Assembly: GCA_030998015.1 (NCBI GenBank)
Contig: JARWMV010000245.1
Location: 310,001 to 374,000, forward strand
DNA from: Ceratorhiza oryzae-sativae
Taxonomy: Eukaryota > Basidiomycota > Agaricomycetes > Cantharellales > Ceratobasidiaceae
Length of the DNA stretch: 64,000 bases
Reading direction: 5' to 3'
The notes beneath the pieces were generated by a model, which ran no database searches, had not been told where the DNA came from, and saw nothing but the letters and a program-made list of their open reading frames with translations. Shown in pieces: positions 46,004 to 55,609 of the stretch. A program made the position numbers and the translations under genes. Position 1 is the first letter of the stretch. Every line of letters starts with the position of its first letter.

Positions 46004-47239
46004 CTACTGATTCAGGCCCAACCATGCTATGATCTCCGGGTAATGCATCGTCATCCCGTGACCCTGACCTGTGCCATAGATGCCTTGGACGTTCGGACCA
46101 TAGTCTGTCCTCACCCAACCTGATTGAAGGTAGTTCTGCGTTGTCGCTGTCGGAGTCTGGCTCACACCAAACACATTCGTCCATTGCTTGATCTCCTCTT
46201 GGAAGTTTTGGGGGTATAGTGTTGTATCAATTGACCCATGCCACAGTTGCATCTTGGGCCGTGAGCCGGTGTATCCTGGATAGCCCGACCTCACGAGGTC
46301 TCCCCATTGTTGAGGAGTCTTGACATTTTCACCATGTGCGCATTGGACGCTCCATAGACCGGAGCCAGCGAAACATCCATATGGGACGCCAGAACACGCA
46401 GTCGCGGCCTTGATGAGGTCCGGATACGCGCCCGCCATCACGTTCGTCATCATTGCACCAGACGACAGTCCGACTGCGACTACCCGCGCTGGGTTCACGT
46501 TGAGAGCAGTGGTCAGGTAGCGAATGCCACTGGCGATTCCGAGTGAGTCCCCCAGCGTTGTGGGTGAACGTCGCATTCGTGTGCACATCCCAGCATCCTC
46601 CCGAGTCTGGAGCACTGGGATACATGACAACAAAGCCGTACTGATCGGCGTACTGTTTGAATGAGGTACCGGAGTAGAGAGCCTGAGCGGAACCCTGGCA
46701 GTAGTGAAGAGCGACAAGCATAGCAGGGTTTGATTTGACCGAGTTAGGGACGTATGCGTAGAGCTTGACGCCGGTCGGGTTGCTGCCAAAGCTGGATATC
46801 TTGTGGCCGGAATTGAGCGCTAATTATAGATATTTAGATATATTAAAGACTTACAGGGGCCAAAGTGCCCTTGGGGATGCTTATGCCCGTTGTTGGAGTT
46901 GATCCTTGCTGAGTAGTTGTAGTCGATCCTTGCCGAGTAGTTGTAGTCGTGGGCGAAGAGCTACCTGGTTGACACCTGAAACGGAGCAAGAGTGAGTCTC
47001 TGCCTGCTCGCTAATTGGGTGTTTTTAACCCACTGGTAGTAGTAATCGTTTACATGCACGCATGTGCTCCCCGAGTCGCATACAGTCGAACCGGAGTACC
47101 CAATCCCCTGGTGCCTCATTAACTCACGAACTGCTTATATGCATGTATAACTTACACCACATTGACCCCAGACAGCGACTCCGGCAACACAGCGCGCTAG
47201 CGCTGCAATTGAGACTAGAGAGACAAATCGAGATCTCAT
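46004..47239 (-). pseudogene. AXE-C: CBM1-acetylxylan esterase, one 2-nt deletion
   Basis: Start at 47239; signal peptide MRSRFVSLVSIAALARCVAG. It is followed by a CBM1 cellulose-binding module (VWGQCGGIGYSGSTVCDSG, CVHVNDYYYQCQPG) split by introns, a Ser/Thr/Gln-rich linker with a 24-nt tandem repeat, and the CE1 domain. The domain reads LVALHYCQG, GLSSGAMMTNVMAG, HGSIDTTLYPQ and GQGHGMTM. Near 46553 two bases are missing relative to AXE-B (GGCGGGGAC becomes GGGGGAC on the coding strand), splitting THNAGG from DSLGIASG. Part of the domain (46.57-46.80 kb) is nearly identical to AXE-B, the rest is more diverged. One residue change, SADTT to SIDTT, sits beside the presumed catalytic Asp. Confidence 0.7.
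46901..46948 (-). repeat. two 24-nt tandem repeats in the AXE-C linker
   Basis: A 24-nt unit occurs twice with one mismatch and encodes STTTTxQG-type repeats. It lies between CBM1 and the catalytic domain. Linkers of this kind change length easily. Confidence 0.65.
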
Positions 47240-48550
47240 GTAAGCAATGAAAAAACAGCGGGAAAGAAGAAATTTGTACTGAGGGATCTCGTATAAGCCC
47301 GCACCTTTATGCCTTGGAAAGGTGGATTGAGCTCTAGGTTACGCCGAAAGATCCCCTTGTGACAGTTTTAGATAACCAAGAAATGCCGTGCGAGAGCTAT
47401 CGCCGAGCCCGACTTGAGGGGACGGCTAAAACATTGTCCATTTTCTCGAAGCCCTGCGATCCACGTTTCTTACCCGGGCCGGTAACGCATGGCAGCGATT
47501 GGAGGGTTGACAATGGTCAGTCTAGCTCAAGAATATTGCCAGGTGTGGGCTTACCCGACAAAACTACGAAGTGATGGCTACAATATTTAGCCTATTCGAT
47601 TATATTGCAATCAATTGGAAGTAATATCATTACCATCCTTAACCAACTCTTGATGGTTCGAAAAAAGGCATCAATTACGGGTTCCAGACAGACTTACTCT
47701 TTATGATCTGAGTAAATAGTAGAGATAAACCCATTTGAACGGCAGATTTCTTCTCCACCAGACCTCTCGGATGTATCCACGGAAAAAGTCTGCACGACTC
47801 ACTGCGGATACCGATCATTGAAGCCTCCAGCAAAGGGCCTTCTGTTTCAATTTCCAACAAAAAGAGGAAGTACCGAAGGATCTGGTGTTGGAAGTCGTCA
47901 ATGTTTATAGCCATAGCCATATGATGGACCTTATTCGCACGGGGTAACCGATGGGCCGTAGTACGCAAAGAGAGATATGGTGTATTTTACGAAGACTCTT
48001 GACAGTAAATTTTAGTTCAAATGGTGAACGTCGTACGTTTCGATAGTTTCTCCTTCTATCTGGCTCAAAGATATCTTGATTGATGGATTTACGCTGAAAA
48101 TGATTGGATCTTCGTCGACTTTCAATCAAAGCTACAGGTGACTCATTACTCACTGCCATACCCCCAGAACTAATCAAAAACAGTTTAAATTTTTCAATAC
48201 TGCGCCTTGGAGAAGCAAAACCCAACATTGTTGTAGGCGGTATGGTGAAATGGGGTTAGAGAGTATGAGGGCGTCGGATCGCCTCAATATATATGCTTAT
48301 ATGCGCGCCCCGCGCATGCTATTCATATGAGTTCCGATGGTACAATCGAACAAGGGGGCCGATAGAAACTTGAACTGTCGTGTTGGGGGATTCGTTTTGC
48401 ATGTCAGCTTGTTATATAAATTTTTATGCAAAAAGACATATCACGTGAGTACCCACTCTGGGTGTGCTTTGGAAAGTATCCGCGCTCTCGAGCAACTAAA
48501 TGTGATATTGGAAAAGAATATCATACAGAGCAGAAAATGCGTGCAAGCGT
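47240..48550. other. intergenic between AXE-C and AXE-D
   Basis: Promoter of AXE-C (47.24-47.6 kb). On the minus strand 48228-47675 two open frames (107 and 97 codons, starting MLGFASPRRSIEKF and MRTTAHRLPRANK) could be exons of an unknown gene; a TATATATGCTTATA stretch lies at about 48288. No family was recognised, so no gene is called. Confidence 0.35.
47338..47568 (-). promoter_or_regulatory. shared esterase promoter block, AXE-C copy
   Basis: Block 1 at 47338-47365 (TTACGCCGAAAG, CCTTGTGACAG), block 2 at 47423-47466 (GGCTAAAACATTGTCC, TCGAAGCCCTGCG) and block 3 at 47546-47568 (GCTTACCCGACAAAAC). This copy is the most diverged; its GGCTAAA also resembles the XlnR/Xyr1 site of ascomycetes, probably by chance. 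Confidence 0.5.
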
Positions 48551-49771
48551 TTACTGGTCCAGGCCCAACCATGCGATGATCTGCGGATACTTCACTGCCA
48601 TATCATGTCCTTGGCCTTGCCCGTAGATTCCTTGCACGTTCGGTCCATAGTCTGTCCTCGTCCATCCCGACTGGATGTAGTTCTGCGTCGTCGACGTCGG
48701 AGTCTGGCTCACCCCGAACACGTTCGTCCACTGCTTGATCTCCTCCTGGAAGTTCTGCGGGTACAGTGTCGTATCCGCAGACCCGTGCCATAGCTGCATC
48801 TTCGGTCGCGACCCGCTGTAGCCTGGGTAGCCCGACCTCACCATATCACCCCACTGCTGAGGCGTCTTGATGAGCTGTCCTTGCGCACACTGCGAGTTCC
48901 ACCATCCGCTACCTGCGAAACACCCATAGGGCACACCCCAGCACACGGTTGCAGCCTTGATGAGGTCGGGGTAGGCACCGGCCAGAACGTTAGTCATCAT
49001 CGCTCCGGAAGACAGTCCAGCAGCGACGACGCGGGAGGGGTTGACGTTGAGAGCGCTGGTGAGGTAGCGAATACCGCTGGCGATTCCGAGTGAGTCTCCA
49101 CCGGCGTTGTGGGTGAGGGTGGCAGTTGTGTGGACATCCCAGCATCCGCTGGAGTCGGAGGTTCCGGGGTACATGACGACGAAGCCGTACTGGTCTGCAT
49201 ACTGCTTGAAGGAGGTGCTGCCGTAAAGGACAGGAGCAGTGCCGCCGCAGTAGTGGAGTGCGACAAGCATGGCTGGGTTTGCCTTGACGGTGGTGGGAAC
49301 GTATACATAGAGTTTGACGTTGGTCGGGTTACTGCCAAAGTTGGATATCTTGACGGTGGTAAGGGAACATTGTTCGTAGTATGGTGGGTGGAAAAAATCA
49401 TACGGGGGCAAGAGTATTCCTTGGGATGCTTGCACCCGAGGTTGGGGTTGAACCTTGCTGACTGGTGGTGGTAGTTGGTGTCGAGCTACCTGGTTGACAT
49501 CTGCCAAGCGGAGCGTTGATGAGAACAAATGCGGTAGAAGTTCATGGGATTTTGACTTACTGGTAGTAATAATCGTTAACGTGCACGCAAGTAGTACCAG
49601 AGTCACACACAGTCGAACCAGAATACCCGATTCCCTATAAAATCGATTGGTTGAGGTTTCGAAACGCATATACTAGGTGTGACTCACTCCGCATTGGCCC
49701 CAGACTGCAACGCCGGCGACACGGTGCGCCAAGAGAGCAATGGATGCGAGAGCGACGATAGCAGACCTCAT
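48551..49771 (-). CDS. AXE-D: CBM1-acetylxylan esterase (CE1), intact
   Basis: Four exons: 49771-49688, 49634-49561, 49500-49404, 49348-48551, in frame, 350 residues. Residues 1-20 are a signal peptide (MRSAIVALASIALLAHRVAG). Residues about 22-57 form a CBM1 with VWGQCGGIGYSG, CDSGTTC and YYYQCQPG, which binds crystalline cellulose. A Thr/Ser/Gln linker follows, then the CE1 domain from ISNFGSNPTNVKLYVYVP. Catalytic features: LVALHYCGG, GLSSGAMMTNVLAG (nucleophile), HGSADTTLYPQ and GQGHDMAV. The cellulose-binding module would hold the deacetylase on the plant wall surface. The catalytic exon is nearly identical to AXE-A, so recent exchange between them is likely. It is the 5'-most array member; Sec27 is the next gene. 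Confidence 0.9.
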
Positions 49772-50482
49772 GTGTACCATAAAAATCGATAGAGGAGAAT
49801 GGCCCTGGTTTTGAGAGATCTCACAACAACCTGCGCTCTTAAGCGTAGGCAGTGAGACAGGTAATTAGTTATACCGAAGGGGTCGCTCGTGACCGTATGA
49901 CGACCGAGGTTGAGCGAGCTCGAATTAGCGGTTAAAATATAGTCCGTGGCATCGAAGTGCCACGGTCGTGTGAATTACATGGGGTTATAGCACCTGACGA
50001 CGATTGGAAGGTCAGTCACGACTCGAAAATGTTACCGAGCAAGGTACCTATCCGACAAAACTGCGAAGTCGCGGCTGGAATATTTAGCCTATTTGCCTGT
50101 GTCCTATATTGGCATCAGCTATGAACGAATGTCTAGTATCGGGACGGACGCCCCCGCCAGCGTTCGAATATTCGGAGCTAGTTCTGCCGAAGCAACAGCA
50201 GATAGATACTGTTGAGCTAATTGACCTAGTTTAGAGCGCCCTCCGCATGGCCGTATTGGGGCTGCGGTGTGGTCGACGTCGCCCCAACGCTTGTTGGAAC
50301 AAGACGGGGTTGCTGGATCATTTGCCGTGACGACAGTGTGCGCGCAGAGACCAAGTTCCGTGAATACGAGCATATGCAGCGGTGGCCAAGTGCAAATGAT
50401 ATCTCTAGGGCACGTGACCAGCCGACCACGTCGCCCTCTCTCTCGATTTCACCGTGCCAGACCGTAGCGCTTCGTGACGAAG
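49772..50482. other. divergent region between AXE-D and the coatomer gene
   Basis: AXE-D promoter blocks occupy the first 300 nt. The rest should hold the promoter of the coatomer gene. No gene seen. Confidence 0.45.
49866..50068 (-). promoter_or_regulatory. shared esterase promoter block, AXE-D copy
   Basis: Block 1 at 49866-49896 (GTTATACCGAAGG, CTCGTGACCG), block 2 at 49929-49970 (GGTTAAAATATAGTCCG, TCGAAGTGCCACGG) and block 3 at 50044-50068 (GTACCTATCCGACAAAAC). AXE-D has CBM1 and an unrelated first intron, yet its promoter still matches A and B. Confidence 0.6.
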
Positions 50483-53400
50483 ATGCTCCTCGATGTAAAT
50501 GTTAGTATCGAGGACCAAATCCAAGCTAACACGTGCTGAATATTTGTCGAACGGTAGCGTAAACTATTTGCTCGGTCTGACCGCGTCAAATCTGTCGACT
50601 TTCACCCGACCGAGCCATGGCTTCTTGCAGGCTTGTACAACGGCACAGTCAACATCTACAACACAGATACCGGCGCTCTCATCAAAACATTTGAAGTTGC
50701 TGAGGTTCCCGTCCGTTGTGTGCGGTTCATCACGCGCAAGTCTTGGTTCGTCGCGGGCTCGGATGACTTTCAATTACGCGCGTTCAATTATAACACACAC
50801 GAAAAAGTCGTCGCCTTTGAGGCACATCCGGACTATATCCGATGTCTAACGGTTCACCCGACCGCGAGTTTGGTCCTGACAGGGAGTGACGATATGACTA
50901 TCAAGGCATGGGACTGGGAAAAGGGTTGGAAATGCATCCAGGCGAGTTTTAATTGGCAGCCCAAACAAGTTAACCGGATTGAACTCTAAACTGGCAGGTT
51001 TACGAAGGACACACGCATTATATCATGAATATCGCCGTTAACCCTAAGGATAGCAATACTTTTGCCTCTGCCTGTCTTGACCGAACCGTCAAGGTTTGGG
51101 CTCTTGGCAGCGCGACACCCAATTTTACTCTCGACGCGCATGAAAAGGGTGTAAACTATGTCGAATACTACCACGGAGCGGACAAACCCTACATTGTCAC
51201 GACAGGCGATGACCGGACTGTCAAAGTCTGGGACTATCACGCCAAAAGCTGCATCCAGACACTCGAGGGACACACCGGCAACGTATCGTTTGCGATTTTC
51301 CACCCCAACCTGCCGATCATCGTCAGTGGTAGTGAGGACGGAACCGTGAAGATATGGCATGCAAATACCTACAGACTCGAGAACACGCTGAGCTATTCGC
51401 TGGAGCGTGCGTGGTGTGTTGCCTACAAACGAGGATCAAACGATGTTGCCGTTGGGTACGACGAGGGTGTGGTGGTCGTAAAGCTCGGCCGGGAAGAACC
51501 TAGCTTCAGTATGGATCAGGCGGGTAAAATCGTGTACGCACGAAACAACGAGATCTTGGGTGCCAACTTGCAGACTGCTCTAGGTACGCGCCGTCTCAAT
51601 GCACCAATAACATGATATTAACTTGTCGCAGAGGATCAAACACCCGACGGTCAAAAACTCCCGCTTGCTCCACGAGAACTCGGCAGTACCGAGGTGTTTC
51701 CCTCGACCATTGCACACTCCCCCAACGGTCGCTTCGTCGCCGTCTGTGGAGACAACGAATATATCATCTACACCGCGCTTGCATGGCGCAATAAAGCCTT
51801 TGGCCAAGGCACAGCATTTGCTTGGGCAGAGGACTCCAACACGTACGCCGTTCGAGAGGGCAAGTCCCGCGTCAAGCTTTACAAGAGCTTCAAGGAGAAG
51901 CCGGGTGCAGGTCTCAAAGGCCTTGGAGGATGGACGATTGACGGGTTGCACGGCGGGACGCTGCTGAGCGCACGAAGTAATTCTGGATTCGTCGTGTTTT
52001 GGGACTGGGAGAGCGGCGAGATTGTTAGGCGAATCGAGGCCGACGCGAAGAATGTGAGTATGACTGAAAAAATTAATACGCATAGGCAGAACCGAATGTC
52101 TCTTTTTAAAAATAGATTTTCTGGTCCGGAAGCGGTTCACTAGTCGCAATAGCCTCGGACGACTCCTTCTATATCTTGAAATTTGACCGAGATGCATATG
52201 TTGCTGCATTAGAGGCCGGACCTGTTGGGGACGAGGGCGTTGAGGACGCATTTGACCTCGTTGCGGAAATTCCAGAAAAGTGAGGTGTTGGGGTATCAAC
52301 TTTCAAGCTGGGAAGACTAACGTGCCATATATTAGCGTTAAAACAGCCAAATGGGTTGGCGATTGCTTCGTTTATACCAACTCGGCAAACCGACTCAGCT
52401 ATGTTGTTGGATCCCAAACCCACACCGTACAACAGTTCGATACGTGCGTATAACGTCCTCTACCACGCTTGCGTTTAGCTCACAGATTCCAACACAGACC
52501 AATGTTCCTCCTAGGATACATGCCGTCGCACAATCGCATATACTTAGCGGATCAGAACGTTAACATCTTTGGATATGCGCTATCTCTCGCTTTGGTGGAA
52601 TACCAAACGGCTGTTCTGAGGGGGGATATGGATGCAGCGGCCGAGCTACTCCCTACTATCCCAACGGACCAACGTAACAAGGTTGCAAGGTTCTTAGAAG
52701 CCCAAGGTAGGCTACTATCCCTATGCTAACTCTAACCCAACTGACGCCTCCCCGTTTAGACCTCAAAGAGCTAGCACTCAGCGTATCTACGGATCCAGAT
52801 CACAGGTTCGATCTTGCAATCCAACTCGATGACCTGCCGACTGCCCTCAGTATCGCAACGGAGACGCCCGCTCCCGAGAATGAGGTCAAGTGGAAGTCTG
52901 TCGGCGACCGCGCATTGGCTGCCTGGCGTTTTGCACTCGCGAAGGAGTGCTTCGAAAAGGCCAACGATATTAGCTCTTTGATGCTACTATTGCTCGCTAT
53001 GGGGGACAGAGACGGCCTGCAACAGCTCGCAAAAACGGCTAGTGAGTTATAAATCTTCGGCACCCTCAAACATGACTAGTTTTTTACTGATCGTTCGGCA
53101 TACAGTCGAGAAAGGACAGAACAACATTGCGTTTGCGACCCTGCTCCAGCTGGGTGACACAACAGGCTGCGCTGATCTTTTGGTCAAAACCGAACGAGCT
53201 CCGGAAGCCGCCCTTTTTGCGCGAACATATGCTCCAAGGTGTGTCGCAATCAACCGCATGTCAGCAAATATATGACTAAATTATACTGACAATTGATGCG
53301 CATGATAACCTCGTTATCGACACCACCTTGCATGTGCCCACACAGTTATGCTCCAACGGCTGCACGCGCCTGGCGCGAGGATCTGATCGCTAAAAACAAG

Positions 53401-53601
53401 GCAAAATTGGCTGATACTATTGCTAATCCTGACGAAAACCCCGAATTATTTGAGGAAGGTTGGGAGGCTGCACTATCAAAGGAAGCTGGCCGACATGCCG
53501 CTGATCAACATGAGGCTGCCGTGCCGAATGGAGCTCCAAACGGGGACCAGCCAGCAACCGATGGGCAAGAAGGGGGAGATGACGAAAAAGAAGATGCCTG
53601 A
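50483..53601 (+). CDS. SEC27: coatomer subunit beta' (Sec27 / COPB2), intact
   Basis: Subunit of the COPI vesicle coat, acting in retrograde Golgi-to-ER traffic by binding dilysine-type cargo. Exon 1 is 50483-50500 (MLLDVN), exon 2 50558-50941, exon 3 from 50998; later exons splice cleanly to 53601. WD40 repeats begin with [21 protein letters not shown] and [14 protein letters not shown], then repeat through FAGSDD-, [45 protein letters not shown] and [15 protein letters not shown] second beta-propeller follows ([20 protein letters not shown]), then a helical solenoid ([47 protein letters not shown]). The C-terminus is acidic (GGDDEKEDA). Intron 50942-50997 has a GC donor (CAG/GCGAGT). No frameshift over about 2.5 kb of coding sequence. 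Confidence 0.92.
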
Positions 53602-53795
53602 ATATCCTGTAGAGTTGTTGTTGTATATGATAACTTTCAAAACGCTGAGAGGTGAATAAAGGTTCGAGGTGGCTAGGTGGCTGGCTGTCATGTGATGTTT
53701 TGGGTGTGATGAACGGGCACGTGTCGACCCACCCTTCTTCTCGCCCTCTACCTTGGCTTAGACTCGGCACTGCTTATCTGTTTGAAGAGGCCAGC

Positions 53796-54702
53796 ATGGC
53801 AACGTATGCAACATATCAAACTGAAGTTGGTTTGGTGAGTGATATTGCGCCTGACTCTCGGTTCCAACGGCGGTACCGGTGCCCACTCAGCGTCCCACCT
53901 TCCAAATAGAGTCTGACCCGCATAGTAGTCGCGCCTCCGTCAACAGCAATTACGTGCTGCAGAGCAGCCGGGTGAGGCTGATATATCCGTAACACGAACA
54001 GAAGAAAAAATCGAGGGTATTGCCCATCTTCACTCTGATAAGCCGTTTTCACGCAACACCGAGAAACGGCTTGAACTGAAGACTATCAGCGGCACAATGG
54101 ACGTGGACGTTATTATGGATGGGAGAGAGAGACTGGGGCTTGAAGCGATTGGGGAGAAGAGAGACGCAAATATTAGCTTGAAGATTGTGAGTAAGTCGTT
54201 ATATAGGTGCCTGGCTCGAGCACTCTGAGTAATTGCCAACATCCAGACTAGGCGTGCCCAGTTTAGTCGCTTCGATTTGCTCATACAAACGCCTGGCGAC
54301 ATCGATCTCGGATTGCCTCTGGATTTCACCGGGGTTTTCATCTACGAGCACGCAAAACCCGCATTCTTCTCCTCTCGCGCGAAGACCATTCTTGGGCCTG
54401 ACAGCGAATTCGTTGAATATCTCCCAGACGGATGTGTACGACGAAAATTGGGGAACATGGTTCGAATTGCTGGGTCAAGGGAACTCGTTGGAGACAGTAT
54501 TCTCATTCGATGCGAACACGAAGATGCTCAAGTGCGTGTTATGATGTGGGATGAGGAAGTAGGGAGTCCGGCACTTTCGCTGTCTGCCATCGCTTGGCGG
54601 CTAAGGAAGAAGAGCGAGAGAGACGGTCCGGTGTCGTTTCGTCGTCGAGATCCGACGGAGAGTAGACTGTGCTCCTTGCCACCGTTGACTAGCGATTTTT
54701 AG
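53796..54702 (+). CDS. protein of unknown function, 250 residues
   Basis: Exons 53796-53834, 53929-54186 and 54247-54702 join in phase 0. The ATG (MATYATYQTEVGL) is followed by SRLRQQQLRAAEQPGEAD, then a repetitive beta-type region (LKTISGTMDVDVIMDG, RDANISLKITRRAQFSR, LLIQTPGDIDLGLPLDFTG) and a C-terminal RRKLGNMVRIAGS. Alternating strand patterns with ISGTM-type turns recall basidiomycete DUF7330-like proteins, but I cannot confirm that. There is no signal peptide or transmembrane helix. Head-to-tail 195 nt after Sec27. The acceptor at 53928 (GTAG/TCGC) was chosen because it is the only one that opens the downstream frame. Confidence 0.5.
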
Positions 54703-55609
54703 TTAACAAAATGTGTAAACTCGTGCACGGCATATCTATACCACGCATATATTCTGTCCAATAACCTTCGTGAAGGATTTAGCTACCGGAACGAACCGAG
54801 GAACGCTTCGTTCCAGTCTATCGGAAAGAGCTTGTGGCAGGACCGACTGGCCGCCTATTTTCCGACCCCAATCGTGGTAGCGTTGGCACGGTGTGGCTTC
54901 CGCATACCCGGCCTTATTAGAGCTGACCATCACTTATTAACAAATTTGGAAATGTCAAATTGCTATCGTTGTGTAGGGAGGGGACCATCCAACGGGTCCG
55001 ACTTGGGGTGAATGCTGATTTTGTCGGGCGACCCCTCTATGGTCCAGCGAAATAATAGTTCTCAGGAGTGGGGCTGATTCAGAGTCTCCTATACCAAAAA
55101 GAGCCCAGAAGTGATGGACAAAATCGTGGGCGCCACCGAAGTACCACAGCCAAGAGTATTGGGACATGCTCCGCACCACCTGTCCAACTTTTGACAACAT
55201 AGACATGGACTAAAATACAGCCACAATATCGGAATGCGCCCATCCGCGCGCTCCCAAAAAATGGGATATTGTGGGTATCGGGAGATATTAACCTAGTTCA
55301 GACCCCACGTGTTGGTCTCTCGAAGCACGAAATGTGGGCTTAAACTTGCCGGTTTTTTCTTTGAAGTTACTAACTCGAGCATAACTAGACATATTAGTGC
55401 TGCCTTATGGGATGTTTACGCACCAGATATGGCATCGAGGCTTCCATAGTCAGGAAATAATCACAACCTTCGATAAGTGGTGACTTAACTCAGCTCATCG
55501 ATGTGCCTATTTCGGCGTGTGCGCATCATGCCCGTGTGCTTGAAACTACGTATTTAGGCGAGGGCTCCGAACATACCCCGGTACAATCCACAATTGCCAC
55601 TCATCCCCC
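54703..55609. other. intergenic, no gene seen
   Basis: Short minus-strand frames (54933-54736 and 55206-54955) have no motifs and are not called. The promoter of A5 should lie at its 3' end. Confidence 0.45.

Noticed and set aside
40932..49771. RIP (repeat-induced point mutation) as the cause of broken esterase copies
   Set aside because: The differences are indels and scattered substitutions, not a C-to-T bias, and AXE-A and AXE-D remain almost identical.
40932..49771. feruloyl esterase or PHB depolymerase as the product name
   Set aside because: The motif set (HYCxG, CWDVxTxATLTHNxGGDS, GSRPKMQxxHGS, DTTLYPQN) fits fungal AxeA-type acetylxylan esterases better.
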